From the NCBI GenBank assembly GCA_018241505.1, contig JAFEDS010000005.1, positions 310,001 to 374,000 of the forward strand: a stretch of DNA of 64,000 nucleotides, in the 5' to 3' direction. Positions 17,883 to 28,191 of the stretch are shown one piece after another (the first letter of the stretch is position 1; each line of letters starts with the position of its first letter). The notes beneath the pieces were generated by a model. The model ran no database searches, was not told where the DNA came from, and worked only from the letters and a program-made list of their open reading frames with translations. The stretch is from Pseudomonadota bacterium (GTDB lineage Bacteria; Pseudomonadota; Gammaproteobacteria; Steroidobacterales; Steroidobacteraceae). The translations under genes and the position numbers were made by a program.

Positions 17883-19484
17883 ATGACCATCCGGCGTGTA
17901 TTCATGATCTCATTGGCAACCTTACTCGGCCTCAGCGCGTGTGGCGGAGGCGGAGGCGGGCAATCGAGCTCACTGAGCAATAACAATCCACCTGCTTCAA
18001 CTTACACCAAGGGTGTATTCCTGCAGGAGTCGACGTTCGCGGGCAAATGCGCAGCGCCTCGCAGCGGCACTGATCCCGTCACGCACGCCGCCTATCCGGA
18101 CACGCAGGGCACGAGTACGGATGAGAACAACTGGCTGCGTTCGTGGACCAATGATTTGTACCTTTGGTACAGCGAGGTCCCGGATCTCGACCCGTCCGGG
18201 TATCAAACAGTCGATTACTTCCCGTTGCTGAAAACCTCGGCGACCACGACTTCGGGAGCCCCGAAAGACAAGTTTCACTTCACGGAAAAGACATCGGATT
18301 GGGAGTCGTTGTCGCAGTCCAACGTGGACGTGGGCTATGGCGTACAGTTTGAAGTCCTTTCTCCGACCGTTCCGCGCCAGATCGTCGTCGCGTATACGGA
18401 GGCAGGGTCTGCGGCGAGTCAGGCTCCGTTGAATGTTGCGCGCGGCGCGGTAGTGCTTGCGATCGATGGCAACGACGTCAACACGGGCACCCAGGCAGGC
18501 GTCGATGCTTTGAACGCGGGCCTGTCTCCCGCGCAAGCGGGCGAAACCCATACCTTCCAGATCCAGGACGCCGGCGCCACCACTTCCCGGTCGGTGACCT
18601 TGACGTCTGCCACAGTGACCACCCATTCGGTTGGTGCGACGCAGACTTTCGCCACCGCCACGGGAACGGTGGGTTATCTGCTGTTCAACAACCAGCTCGC
18701 GCAGGCGGAAACACAGCTCGTGGACGCCATCAACACATTGAAATCGGCCGGTGTGACTGATCTGGTGCTCGATATGCGCTACAACGGCGGCGGCTACCTC
18801 GACATTGCCAGCGAGCTCGCCTACATGATCGCAGGTCCCCAAATGACCTCCGGTCAGACCTTCGAGCTGATCCAGTTCAATTCCAAACACCCGAGCACGG
18901 ACCCGGTCACCGGTTCCGCTATCACCCCGACGCCGTTCCTCACCACGACCCAGGGCCTGTCGGTCACTCGGGGCCAGGCGCTCCCGACCCTTAATTTGCC
19001 GAGAGTATTTGTCCTCACCACCTCCGGTACGTGCTCTGCGAGCGAGGCGGTGATGAACAGTCTGCAGGGAGTAGGCGTGCAGGTCGTTCAGGTCGGCACA
19101 ACCACCTGTGGCAAGCCGTACGGTTTCTATCCCCAGGACAATTGCGGCACCACCTATTTCAGTATCCAGTTCCAAGGCGTCAACGCGCGCAACTTCGGCG
19201 GGTACTCCGACGGATTCAAGCCGGACACCGGAACAACAACGAGCAGTGGTACCAGCAATACGCTCCCCGGTTGCGTGGTGCACGATGACTTCACGCACGC
19301 GTTGGGCGATCAAAACGAAAGTTTGTTGTTTTCCGCCTTGTCCTATCGGGCAACACAATCGTGCGGGACACCGCCCGCGGGATCGCTGGGCCCCGATGTC
19401 AGTGTCAAGCTGATGGAACGCGGCCAGCAGGCCGGCTATCTCGTGCGGTCACCCATGCGGGAGATCCGCATACTGCGTCCTTAG
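17883..19484 (+). CDS. S41 family C-terminal processing protease-like lipoprotein
   Basis: 533 residues. The lipobox LLGLSAC gives a lipidated Cys20 followed by a Gly/Ser linker. A PDZ-like region (GAVVLAIDGNDVN near 195) precedes the S41 peptidase core, with LVLDMRYNGGGYLDIASELAYMI and the nucleophile segment TTSGTCSASEAVMNSLQ, where the Ser after Cys is the expected catalytic residue; the Lys in TTCGKPYGF fits the dyad. Expected to be an outer-membrane-facing endopeptidase with unknown target. AAGGAAA precedes the ATG. Confidence 0.85.
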   Translation: MTIRRVFMISLATLLGLSACGGGGGGQSSSLSNNNPPASTYTKGVFLQESTFAGKCAAPRSGTDPVTHAAYPDTQGTSTDENNWLRSWTNDLYLWYSEVPDLDPSGYQTVDYFPLLKTSATTTSGAPKDKFHFTEKTSDWESLSQSNVDVGYGVQFEVLSPTVPRQIVVAYTEAGSAASQAPLNVARGAVVLAIDGNDVNTGTQAGVDALNAGLSPAQAGETHTFQIQDAGATTSRSVTLTSATVTTHSVGATQTFATATGTVGYLLFNNQLAQAETQLVDAINTLKSAGVTDLVLDMRYNGGGYLDIASELAYMIAGPQMTSGQTFELIQFNSKHPSTDPVTGSAITPTPFLTTTQGLSVTRGQALPTLNLPRVFVLTTSGTCSASEAVMNSLQGVGVQVVQVGTTTCGKPYGFYPQDNCGTTYFSIQFQGVNARNFGGYSDGFKPDTGTTTSSGTSNTLPGCVVHDDFTHALGDQNESLLFSALSYRATQSCGTPPAGSLGPDVSVKLMERGQQAGYLVRSPMREIRILRP

Positions 19485-19536
19485 GTCCCGGTTCGAACGT
19501 TCCCTAACACATAGTCGTTCCCCATAGAACTCCCAA

Positions 19537-19565
19537 CCTCGCCATCGGTGCTTACGGTGGCGGGG
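19537..19565. terminator. Weak hairpin after the S41 gene
   Basis: CCTCGCCA (19537-19544) pairs with TGGCGGGG (19558-19565), with one G-T pair, 53 bases after the S41 stop and before the next gene. There is no T-run; it could be a terminator or a leader structure of the following lipoprotein gene. Confidence 0.3.
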
Positions 19566-19617
19566 TGCATTCAACGCGGCCGGGCACTCGTCGTCCGGGC
19601 CGTCATGGGAGGTTTAT

Positions 19618-21339
19618 ATGTTTTCGGGATCGTATCGAGGCCGGCCGGCACTGCTGGGCGCGCAGTTGGTGACATTGTTGCTCGCCGGTTGCGGCGGGAG
19701 TGGCTATGGCGGCGGCGGCGGGAATATGGGGACACCCCTTACTCCCACGATAACACTATCGATTGCGCCCACGACCATTACTCTTGGTCAGAGCGCGACA
19801 TTGACTTGGACCACAATGAACGCTGCCACCTGTACGGCCAGTGACGGATGGAGCGGGAATGAAAATACCAGCGGTACTCAGGCGGTCACACCAACCGCCA
19901 CCGGTACCATCAAGTACACGCTAACCTGCACCGCGCCCAGCGGCGGCAGCTATTCCGGCGGTGGCGGTGGTACAGCCAACATGAGCGTCTCGTTGACGGT
20001 CAACGCGGCGAGCGCCTACTCGGCCACCAATCTCGTATCGGATACGGCCACCACGGGTGCACGGAATGTCGACGCACACCTCAAGAACGCGTGGGGCGTC
20101 GTGTTTGGCCCAACCAATCCGGTGTGGGTCGCCAACAACCACGACGAAACATCGACACTTTATGATGGAACGGGCAAACCGTTCCCCCAGCCCACCCCCC
20201 TGGTTGTCAACCTGCCGCCCACCGGAGCCGTGACTTTCGATCCGACCGGCGTCGTGTTCAGCGGCTCGGCAACTGACTTCATGGTGACCGAAGGCGCCAA
20301 CAGCGGTCCAGCGCGATTCATATTCACCGGCGAAGGCGGAATGATTGCCGGCTGGGCACCGAATGTGGATGTGGCGAATGCGGTGACCATGTATCCCGCG
20401 CCCGGCGGCGACAATGGCGGCGCGATCTACAAAGGACTCGCCATTGCGAAGAACGGGGGCGCGAGCTTCCTGTACGCCACCGACTTCCACAACAACCGGG
20501 TCGATGTCTTTGACGCCCATTTCGTCAAGCAGGCCTTGGCGGCCACCGCATTTGTTGATCCGAAGTTGCCCGCGGGCTATGCCCCCTATGGCATTCAGGC
20601 CATCAACAACGGAACCAATGGAGCAACGCAGATCTACGTGACCTACGCCAAGCAGGACGCCGATAAGGAAGACAACGTCAATGGCGCCGGCCTGGGCATG
20701 GTCAATATCTATGATCCGGCTGGAACCCTGGTGAAAGAGTTGGTCGTGACGGGCGGCGCGTTGAATGGACCGTGGGGCCTGGCGCTCGCGCCATCGGACT
20801 TCGGTACGCTCAGCGGCGCGCTGCTGGTCGGCAACTTCGGCGACGGCGTGATCAATGGATACGATCCCGCCAAGGGCACCTTCATGGGTTCGGTCAATGA
20901 CTCGACCGGCCATCCGATCGCGACGCCCGGCCTGTGGGGAATTGCCTTCGGTAATGACGCGTTGAACCAGCCACATAACACGCTGTTCATGGCTGCCGGC
21001 CCCAATGATGAAAATAATGGCGAATACGCGCGTATTGACCTCGGCGCAACGGCACCGACTCTGGGCGCTGCGCCGGTCGTGACGCTCGGTGTCCCTGCAG
21101 GCAATCTGACCGGCACGGTCACGTTGACCGCAACGGTTCAGGATACAATTGCGGTGGCCAAGGTCCGCTTCTACGCGAACTTCACTACGTTGTTGGGCGA
21201 GGTCACAACCTCTCCGTATACCCTGCAGGTAGATACCACCAAGCTAGCGAACGGGCCGGTAACTCTCACCGCCGTGGGGCTGGATGTGAATGGGAATGTC
21301 GGAGTGTCGGCAGCCGCGACTGGAACGGTAGCCAACTGA
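19618..21339 (+). CDS. TIGR03118 family lipoprotein with Ig-like C-terminus
   Basis: 573 residues with lipobox LLLAGC (Cys25) and a Gly-rich linker. Residues about 40-130 look like an Ig-like beta domain (TLSIAPTTITLGQSATLTW). Residues about 140-475 match the TIGR03118 beta-propeller-like family: TNLVSDTATTGARNVDAHLK, NAWGVVFGPTNPVWVANN, LAIAKNGGASFLYATDFHNN and NGPWGLALAPSDFG. The C-terminal 90 residues are another Ig-like domain (bacterial Big type). The family is secreted and uncharacterised. GGGAGG precedes the ATG. Confidence 0.82.
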   Translation: MFSGSYRGRPALLGAQLVTLLLAGCGGSGYGGGGGNMGTPLTPTITLSIAPTTITLGQSATLTWTTMNAATCTASDGWSGNENTSGTQAVTPTATGTIKYTLTCTAPSGGSYSGGGGGTANMSVSLTVNAASAYSATNLVSDTATTGARNVDAHLKNAWGVVFGPTNPVWVANNHDETSTLYDGTGKPFPQPTPLVVNLPPTGAVTFDPTGVVFSGSATDFMVTEGANSGPARFIFTGEGGMIAGWAPNVDVANAVTMYPAPGGDNGGAIYKGLAIAKNGGASFLYATDFHNNRVDVFDAHFVKQALAATAFVDPKLPAGYAPYGIQAINNGTNGATQIYVTYAKQDADKEDNVNGAGLGMVNIYDPAGTLVKELVVTGGALNGPWGLALAPSDFGTLSGALLVGNFGDGVINGYDPAKGTFMGSVNDSTGHPIATPGLWGIAFGNDALNQPHNTLFMAAGPNDENNGEYARIDLGATAPTLGAAPVVTLGVPAGNLTGTVTLTATVQDTIAVAKVRFYANFTTLLGEVTTSPYTLQVDTTKLANGPVTLTAVGLDVNGNVGVSAAATGTVAN

Positions 21340-21352
21340 CGGGCGCTTGATT

Positions 21353-21390
21353 GGAGGGCGTAACGAGTCTCGAGGCTTGTTACGCCCTCC
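21353..21390. terminator. Bidirectional terminator-like hairpin
   Basis: GGAGGGCGTAAC (21353-21364) and GTTACGCCCTCC (21379-21390) form a perfect 12-bp stem with a 14-base loop, between the convergent stops of the TIGR03118 gene and the AAA+ ATPase gene. The position and perfect stem support a shared terminator, although neither side has a T-run. Confidence 0.65.
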
Positions 21391-21411
21391 GCGGGCAGTG
21401 ATGCTTCAGAC

Positions 21412-23670
21412 TCACGCCGCTCCGTGAGACGACTCGATGCGCGGCAGCGCGCTCTTGATTTGACACTCGATCTCGAGCTGGTCGAGCCATTCTCCCGGCG
21501 TCAGACAGGTGTCCAATACGAGGCATTGCCGTTTGACGGTGGCAAAGTCTCCAGGAGTGAGATGGGGCATCAGCAGGAGCCGATGTTCCCATTTCTCCCG
21601 CGTTTCCGCGTCGATTCCGGTGGCTGCCGCCGCGAGACCCGCCTCCGCGAGAAACATCCTCCAACGCTGGCTCGCATCCAGCTCCCGAAATTCGATTTTG
21701 AACGTGAAGCGGCGCAGCGCCGCGACATCGAGATCACGGAACAGGTTGGTCGCAACGATGACAATTCCCTCGAAGCGTTCCATTCGCTGCAGCAACTCGT
21801 TGGTCTGAGTGACTTCCCAACTGTGTCGAGCACGCTCGCGGCCGCGCAGGAAGCTATCGCCTTCGTCGAAGAAGAGGACGGCATCCTCGGCGGCGGCCTG
21901 CTCGAAGGCAGCGGCAATGTTCTTTTCAGAATCGCCCAGCCACTTACTCAATAGAGCCGAAGCACTTTTGCTGACCAGTGGCAATTTGAGCTCAGCCGCG
22001 AGGTATTCCGTGAATTGAGTTTTGCCGGTACCGGGCGGACCGTATAGCAACACCGAGCCCTTGGGTCGACGACGGAAGCTGTCCAGAATTTGTTGCGGGC
22101 TGAATCGCCCGGAAGTGTTCAGATATTCAAGCGAATACGCCGTGACTGAGGGCATGTACGCGGGGGCCAGCTCCCTCGCGAGTGCCCGTTGGCTGCGCCG
22201 CAACGCCTGAACCAGCGCGTGATCGCGCGCAGCCTTCGTGCCGGGATTGATGAGGCGGGAGGCCCTGACGGCTGATTCGAGTTGCGCGCCCGAAATACCG
22301 TCGAGTTTCATGATCTGTTCCACCGCAGCCTTCCCCAGGCGCATCTTTTGAAGTCGCTTGCGAACGGCAGCTTCCTGTACGTCACGCGCAGCTCTCTTGA
22401 GAGGCGCATGAAAAACGAACCGGGCTACTGTGTCATCCGGCAATCCCGCAATGTTGGAGGTGAGCCAGAGCGCCGGAACCGGGTTGGTTGCCAGCAAGTT
22501 CTCATCGAAGGGCAGGCATTCCTCTTCACCGATTTCAATGCCGAAGAGGCGATTGAAGAAGTCGGACCGCGCGGTCTGAAGTACCTCTGACGGACGCTGA
22601 ATGACCAGCAGCGCCGGCGAGTCTTGCGCCGCCAGCAACTGGAACGCCACAAAAGTCAATGAAGGCAACACCTCGCGCGAGGCGTCATCAAACCGACGCA
22701 TTCGCCAGGGCGTGCGGGCGGAGCCGGCAACGACTTCTTGCAGTAGTTGGCGCTTGTCCAAGGTTACATCACCATAGAGCAACAGATTGACGCCAGGCTC
22801 GGTTGCGTTTTTCAGTAAACGGACGGCCAGTGCCAAATCCTCATCGAGCAGGCGGGCAGGGCGCCCTGACCCGACTTCGTCGTTCAGCGGCTCCAGCAAG
22901 GCGTCAATGAGAGAGTCGGACCCTGCAAGTACCTCCACCCAAAAGGAAGGAACTCGCGCGAGCTCGGTCCGGCGTCCCGTGGTTTGTAACAATCCACTCA
23001 ACCGCAAAGGTGAGCGGGGTCGCATGGCCTTGGCAAGCTCTTCGGTCGTAGTGTTGAACAACACTGTCCACAACACACGGGCCCTCCAGCGGTCATCCGC
23101 GAGCTGCTCGAAAATGGAGCTCAATTCATTCGAGATAGTGGTGAGAAAAGCGAAGGACAGGATGTCTCGCTCGAGCGGCGAGAGGTTGATGACGCGGCCG
23201 AGCTCCGCCACGCGCACCGCAAATGGTGATAGTGCTTCGAGAGCAGAACCCGGTGCATCCATTGCCGAGATCGCGCCATACGTTTGCGCAGCCAGCGCGG
23301 TAAATTCCTCCGCGTTTCGAGTCACCCAATCGTGGATTGCATAGCCTTCCAACACGAGTCGCGCCTGTGCCGCGTTGATTCGACCCGCGAATGTGTAATT
23401 GACCTGCGATAGAACTTTCAACATCCGCTCGAGCGATAAACGCTTCGCGCGTTCGCTTTTCTGAAGGCCGATGACAGCCTGCGGCCAGTTGATGGTATCG
23501 CCGATTGCGGCGTACCAGGCGGCAAAGGCCACGGGATCGGTCCGCAGTGCTCGTGCGAGCGCGGGATCAACTGCGATACGCAACAGCCAGACGGCCGCCT
23601 GCGGTATTGATATTTCTAGTGGAGTTTTCACTGACGTGTCAGGGGGGTGTTTGAGTGTATGTGGCGCCAT
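21412..23670 (-). CDS. AAA+ ATPase with long N-terminal region
   Basis: 752 residues from ATG 23670. The first 500 residues are largely helical and not recognised. The C-terminal AAA+ module has Walker A YGPPGTGKTQFTEYLAAE, Walker B AVLFFDEGDSFLRGR and sensor VIVATNLFRDLD with the second region FTFKIEFRELD. This arrangement, a large variable N-half before a single CDC48-like module, occurs in stand-alone chaperone-like ATPases and in ATPases of contractile injection systems. No injection-system genes are nearby, so the partner is unknown. Confidence 0.82.
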   Translation of the reverse strand: MAPHTLKHPPDTSVKTPLEISIPQAAVWLLRIAVDPALARALRTDPVAFAAWYAAIGDTINWPQAVIGLQKSERAKRLSLERMLKVLSQVNYTFAGRINAAQARLVLEGYAIHDWVTRNAEEFTALAAQTYGAISAMDAPGSALEALSPFAVRVAELGRVINLSPLERDILSFAFLTTISNELSSIFEQLADDRWRARVLWTVLFNTTTEELAKAMRPRSPLRLSGLLQTTGRRTELARVPSFWVEVLAGSDSLIDALLEPLNDEVGSGRPARLLDEDLALAVRLLKNATEPGVNLLLYGDVTLDKRQLLQEVVAGSARTPWRMRRFDDASREVLPSLTFVAFQLLAAQDSPALLVIQRPSEVLQTARSDFFNRLFGIEIGEEECLPFDENLLATNPVPALWLTSNIAGLPDDTVARFVFHAPLKRAARDVQEAAVRKRLQKMRLGKAAVEQIMKLDGISGAQLESAVRASRLINPGTKAARDHALVQALRRSQRALARELAPAYMPSVTAYSLEYLNTSGRFSPQQILDSFRRRPKGSVLLYGPPGTGKTQFTEYLAAELKLPLVSKSASALLSKWLGDSEKNIAAAFEQAAAEDAVLFFDEGDSFLRGRERARHSWEVTQTNELLQRMERFEGIVIVATNLFRDLDVAALRRFTFKIEFRELDASQRWRMFLAEAGLAAAATGIDAETREKWEHRLLLMPHLTPGDFATVKRQCLVLDTCLTPGEWLDQLEIECQIKSALPRIESSHGAA

Positions 23671-23923
23671 AGTAACTATCCATTCAGTGTCGTCAACGTG
23701 GGAAATGACACATGAGTTACTCGAGCAGGCACAACACAGTCGTGTGGTAAACGCACGCTGGCGAGGCACGTTTCAAACTACGTCTCGTAGTGACGTCGGG
23801 TCCGGACCTTGATTGCCCGCGTAACTTAGGGCGAGGTAAACTGGGAAGGCCGAACAGCCCAAAACGAGCAGGAGCCGCTATGTGGCATAGGTGCCAGCGC
23901 GGCTCTGACGCGCCGCGCGCTCG

Positions 23924-24901
23924 TCAATCCTGCGGCCGATATACCCAAATGGCTGCGGCCGTATTGCCCTGCGTGCGCACCGCCACGTATAGCCTGTCGA
24001 GCTCAGGGACGAAGAGCGAAGTACGAGCACCCGAAGAGGTCGTGACGCGTCCCGTGGACCGATAGCCGGCCCCATCACGGACAAACGTTTCAACAAATCC
24101 CGCCCCGCACGTCACGTAGACACGTGCTCGCTTTGGATCGGCGGATACATCGTCCGAATCGTCACATGTTTCAACTGCCTGCAGGAGCCGACCGTCGGTC
24201 TTGGCGAAGACCGCGGCCCGCGCCGGGTGCCGGAACACCGCAAACACGGTTGACGCGCTATCGAGGATCAAGGGGTAGCTGGCATTCAGAGGTGCGGTCT
24301 TCCAGGCGGCGATCTGTTTCCCCGCCTTTCGATCAACAACCGCAATCTCACCGGTATCGGGCACATTGATGAAAATCCGCGACCCATCGGGATCCAATCG
24401 GAAACTCTCCGGATGACCCTGGAGTCGAATGTCCGCCACTTTCCGGGCGCTGTCGGGATCAATTGCGGCGAGGGCGCCTCGTCCATGGCCGACCCAGACA
24501 TAATGAGTGTCGGGATCTATTCGAACGTTGTCTGCATCATCTCCCAGGGCGATCGGTGCGAGCGGATCGAGATTCGCACCTCTATAACCTCGGACCGATC
24601 CGCCGTCGCCGTTTGCAACATAGACGGTGTCCGTTGAGGACTCATACGCAATCCCTTGCGGCTCGTGAAGTCCGGTCAGAGTGCGTATGGTTTTGCGTTC
24701 CTTAATGTCAACGACCCCGACAGTGTCGTTGCCCAACTCCGCCACATAGAGCCTTTGGCGGCCGGGATCCACCGCGAGGTGATCGATCCGGCCCCGCACA
24801 TCGCCGAGTGGAATTTTCGCTTCCAACTCCAGTGCGGCGGCGAATGCACACGGGGTTGCAGCGCCTAACAGCAGGGCCGCGGCGACAATGTTCCGGATCA
24901 T
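23924..24901 (-). CDS. Secreted YncE-like beta-propeller protein
   Basis: 325 residues with a signal peptide (MIRNIVAAALLLGAATPCAFAA). Repeats of about 42 residues follow the YVTN pattern: DPGRQRLYVAELGNDTVGVV, STDTVYVANGDGGSV, DPDTHYVWVGHGRGALA and DPKRARVYVTCGAGF. Proteins of this kind are periplasmic or extracellular propellers; many accompany redox or metal proteins, but none is adjacent here. It is divergent from the TonB receptor. Confidence 0.82.
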   Translation of the reverse strand: MIRNIVAAALLLGAATPCAFAAALELEAKIPLGDVRGRIDHLAVDPGRQRLYVAELGNDTVGVVDIKERKTIRTLTGLHEPQGIAYESSTDTVYVANGDGGSVRGYRGANLDPLAPIALGDDADNVRIDPDTHYVWVGHGRGALAAIDPDSARKVADIRLQGHPESFRLDPDGSRIFINVPDTGEIAVVDRKAGKQIAAWKTAPLNASYPLILDSASTVFAVFRHPARAAVFAKTDGRLLQAVETCDDSDDVSADPKRARVYVTCGAGFVETFVRDGAGYRSTGRVTTSSGARTSLFVPELDRLYVAVRTQGNTAAAIWVYRPQD

Positions 24902-25303
24902 GCTTACACCAACCCGCGCGTCTTTGGGCCAATGCTGAAGTCAACCGGTCACGACCGCAATATATTCTACGAGCCCGAACCTGCGGCCCGACTGACTATC
25001 CCGATGAGCGGGCAGGGCAAATGGTTTAAATCGCGCAGCCACGCTCGTTCTTGCCGATTGGGCATTTCCGTCTCACTGGCGGCGCGCGACAGCGCGAGTA
25101 GACCACCCTCACCAAGTCCCTGTTAGACCCCCGCGGGCACGTTTGAACCCGGCAGGCGCGCCTGCGCTCATTGCCACGCTTGTGACGCAATTCGCAGCCA
25201 TTCGCGGCAAAAAACCAACTGCTGCAAGCCCACGTTTCGAGCCGGTTGCAGTTCATGTTGCATTTGTGTTACATGATAAAGTATATGAAAATGGGAGGGT
25301 GCG
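24902..25303. other. Divergent intergenic region between YncE-like and TonB receptor genes
   Basis: About 400 bases without a convincing gene. The right end holds a possible promoter for the receptor: TTGCAT at 25258-25263 and TATATG at 25282-25287, 18 bases apart, followed by GGAGGG before the ATG. The stretch 25250-25290 is distinctly AT-rich. No Fur-like site was seen. Confidence 0.45.
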
Positions 25304-28078
25304 ATGGGATTGGGACATTCACACATGATGTGTGTAGCTGCTGCGTTGTTGTTGACTGGCCAGACGGGCTTTGCGGCAGTAGCGGATCGAGCGCCTTCGG
25401 ACGCGGATATGGCCGAGGTCGTGGTTACGGGCTCTTTGATTCCCCAGGACCAGGTGCATCTGGGCGCCCCGACGCCGATCACCGTCATAACGCCTGCTGA
25501 CATTGAGTCACGCGGCTTCAGCAACCTGACTGAAGCTCTGCAACGCTCATCCTTCGCCACCGGAAGCGTGCAAGGACCGCAGTACAACGGCGGATTTACA
25601 CCTGGTGCGCAGACAATCAGTGTATTTGGTCTCAACCCGGCCTATGTTAAATACCTCATTGACGGGCGGCCGCTGGCGGACTACCCGGCCCTGTACAACG
25701 GCACCGACATCATAGCGAGCTTGAACGGCATCCCGATTGAGCTCGTGGAGCGGGTTGACTTCCTGGTGGGCGGCCAGTCCTCGATCTACGGTTCCGACGC
25801 GATCGCCGGTGTCGTCAATATCATCATGAAGAAGAAGCTGGCGGGCCCCATCCTGGATGCTCGCTACGGCTGGACCAAGGACGGCGGAGGTACGAGCCGC
25901 CGGCTCGCCGCCGCTGATGGCGTCAGCTTCGCCAATATCGACATCGTCTTCGGCGGGCAATACGAAAAAACCGACCCGATTTACGGTTTCCAGCGCCCCG
26001 CGACCCGGCAGTTCTTTGACCAGGGCACCAGTCCGCAGACCGCGGAGCGTGATTTCCTGCTCTTCGGTCTGTTCGGGGATGCCAATGGGAATACGTACTA
26101 CATGGAGGACCCCGCGAATTGCGGCAATCTAACCGGTCTGTTCGGGGGGACCCTGGGCGCGGCGTCACGCGTGAACCGAGGCAACTACTGCGGCACCAAG
26201 CGCACGGGTTACTACACAATCGGTAACGGGGCCGAATCCACACAAGGGTATCTGCATCTCAATGCGGATCTGAACGAGCACGTTCAGCCCTTTGTCGATG
26301 TGCTGGTCAGTCATGATGTCGCGAAGTACAACAACGGCGGCGGCTACTTTGGTACGCAGGGCGACACCACCGGTCCGTACAATTACTACGAAGACCCGAA
26401 TCTCGGCGACCTGATGAACATGCAGCGTGTTTTCGCTCCGGAGGATTTCGGCGGCATGAAGGCCATCACGAGCAAGAACACCAACAATATGGTGCGCGCC
26501 ACCATCGGGACGAAAGGAGCCCTGGTTGGCAACTGGAGCTACAACGCCGACGCCACGTTCACGAAGAACGACCTGACGGAACGTCTGCACATGTTGTTTA
26601 CCAGCAAGATCAACGAGTTTTATGCGCCGATCTTCGGGCCGTCGCTGGGCGTCGATCCGGATTTCGAGGTTAACATCTACGCTCCTGACTATGCGGCGTT
26701 CTATCAGCCCATTACCCCGGCCCAGTATCAGAGCTTCAGCGGCTATGCCACGTCCTATTCACGTACAGAGGAGAGCCTGTTCCGGGGCCAGGTGACGAAC
26801 ACCAGTCTCTTCAGCCTGCCGGGCGGCGACGCGGGGATTGCTGCGGTCGTGGAGGGTGGACGCCAAGGTTGGGACTACGCGCCGGACCCCAACTACGCGA
26901 GCGGAGAAACATATCTATACACCTCGACCGCGGGCTCGGGTCACCGCACCCGGTACGCGGGCACAGTCGAGATGCGCTTGCCGGTTCTGAAGTCCCTGAC
27001 AGTGACCGGATCGGGCCGCTACGACGCCTACAAGGTATCCGAGGGCACTGTCGACAAGGCCACCTACAACTTCGGAGTGGAGTATCGGCCGATCGAGATG
27101 GTCATGTTGCGCGCCCGGTATGGAACCGCCTTCAAGGCGCCAACCCTGTCGGACGAATACCAGGGTCCGAGCGGCTACTACCAGACGACGACCGATTACT
27201 ACACCTGTTTCAAGAATGGCTTCACCGGCAGCACGCTCGGCGATTGTCCGCAAGCGCAGCAGAGTTATTTCGGCACGACTTCCGGCAACGTCAAGCTGCA
27301 ACCCATCACCGCCAAGGTCTGGGATGTGGGTTTTGTGGTCACCCCCATCGAGCGCACCTCGCTGTCGGTCGACTATATTGATTGGGATATCAACAACGAG
27401 GTGGTCGCCGAGAATGCCATCCAGCTTCTGCTGACCGAGGCCGATTGCCGGCTGGGGCAGGCCGACATCAATTCAGCCGCCTGCCAGGCCGCTTTGGCCC
27501 AGGTCACTCGGGATGGGGCCGGTAATCTGGTGGCCTTCTCCACGCCGAAGATCAATCAATCGAAGGAGAAGCTCGGCTCGCTGACGGTCGCACTGGATCA
27601 CCGCCTGGACGCCGGATTCGTGGGTGCATTCGAGCTGACGCTCTCCTACACCAACCTGCTGAAGCACGATGTGCAGCGGTACTCCACCGATCCGCTGGTG
27701 CGCTATGGCGACGATCCGATCGACTATTCGCCGGAATTCAAGAGCAAGGAAAACGTATCCGTCCAATGGAGCCGCGGTCCCTTGTCCAGCACCTTCTATG
27801 TTGAGCACTACGGTCGCTCCGCAAACTACCTGGCGACCATCAATGGCTGGGGAGAAGAGGGGTCCGCCTACCTCCCGAGCTGGACACTGGCCAACTGGAG
27901 TGTGGGCTACGAACAATCCGGGTTCAGCACCACCTTTGCGGTGAACAATGTGTTCAACAAACAACCGCCGGTCGATCACAGCTATGACGGTACCTTCGGA
28001 CAGCCCTACAACGAGCTGCTCTATACCGCTTTGGGGCGGTCGTACTTCATTGAAGTAGGGTACAAGTTCAAGCGGTAG
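25304..28078 (+). CDS. TonB-dependent outer-membrane receptor
   Basis: 924 residues. A short signal peptide (AAALLLTGQTGFAA) precedes the TonB box-like AEVVVTGSLIP and the plug domain (TPITVITPADIESRGFSNLTEALQRSS; VDFLVGGQSSIYGSDAIAGVVNIIM). The long beta-barrel ends in YFIEVGYKFKR. This sequence type resembles Xanthomonas/Caulobacter receptors for oligomeric nutrients rather than classical siderophore receptors; the substrate is unknown. It has no N-terminal STN signalling domain. The amidohydrolase fusion begins 113 bases downstream, so uptake of an amide- or peptide-containing compound is plausible. Confidence 0.9.
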   Translation: MGLGHSHMMCVAAALLLTGQTGFAAVADRAPSDADMAEVVVTGSLIPQDQVHLGAPTPITVITPADIESRGFSNLTEALQRSSFATGSVQGPQYNGGFTPGAQTISVFGLNPAYVKYLIDGRPLADYPALYNGTDIIASLNGIPIELVERVDFLVGGQSSIYGSDAIAGVVNIIMKKKLAGPILDARYGWTKDGGGTSRRLAAADGVSFANIDIVFGGQYEKTDPIYGFQRPATRQFFDQGTSPQTAERDFLLFGLFGDANGNTYYMEDPANCGNLTGLFGGTLGAASRVNRGNYCGTKRTGYYTIGNGAESTQGYLHLNADLNEHVQPFVDVLVSHDVAKYNNGGGYFGTQGDTTGPYNYYEDPNLGDLMNMQRVFAPEDFGGMKAITSKNTNNMVRATIGTKGALVGNWSYNADATFTKNDLTERLHMLFTSKINEFYAPIFGPSLGVDPDFEVNIYAPDYAAFYQPITPAQYQSFSGYATSYSRTEESLFRGQVTNTSLFSLPGGDAGIAAVVEGGRQGWDYAPDPNYASGETYLYTSTAGSGHRTRYAGTVEMRLPVLKSLTVTGSGRYDAYKVSEGTVDKATYNFGVEYRPIEMVMLRARYGTAFKAPTLSDEYQGPSGYYQTTTDYYTCFKNGFTGSTLGDCPQAQQSYFGTTSGNVKLQPITAKVWDVGFVVTPIERTSLSVDYIDWDINNEVVAENAIQLLLTEADCRLGQADINSAACQAALAQVTRDGAGNLVAFSTPKINQSKEKLGSLTVALDHRLDAGFVGAFELTLSYTNLLKHDVQRYSTDPLVRYGDDPIDYSPEFKSKENVSVQWSRGPLSSTFYVEHYGRSANYLATINGWGEEGSAYLPSWTLANWSVGYEQSGFSTTFAVNNVFNKQPPVDHSYDGTFGQPYNELLYTALGRSYFIEVGYKFKR

Positions 28079-28191
28079 AGGCACCCGCGCGCGGTGGTGC
28101 CCGCCGCACACCAGAGTACGACTCCTTTGGCATCGAAACGGGCCGGTAGGGGCGCCTATGATCGAGGCTCCCGTTTACGCCGGATTTTCGA

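Noticed and set aside
17997-19358. 453-codon minus-strand open frame
   Set aside because: It is opposite to the S41 protease with its recognisable lipobox and catalytic segment; the frame shows no domain.
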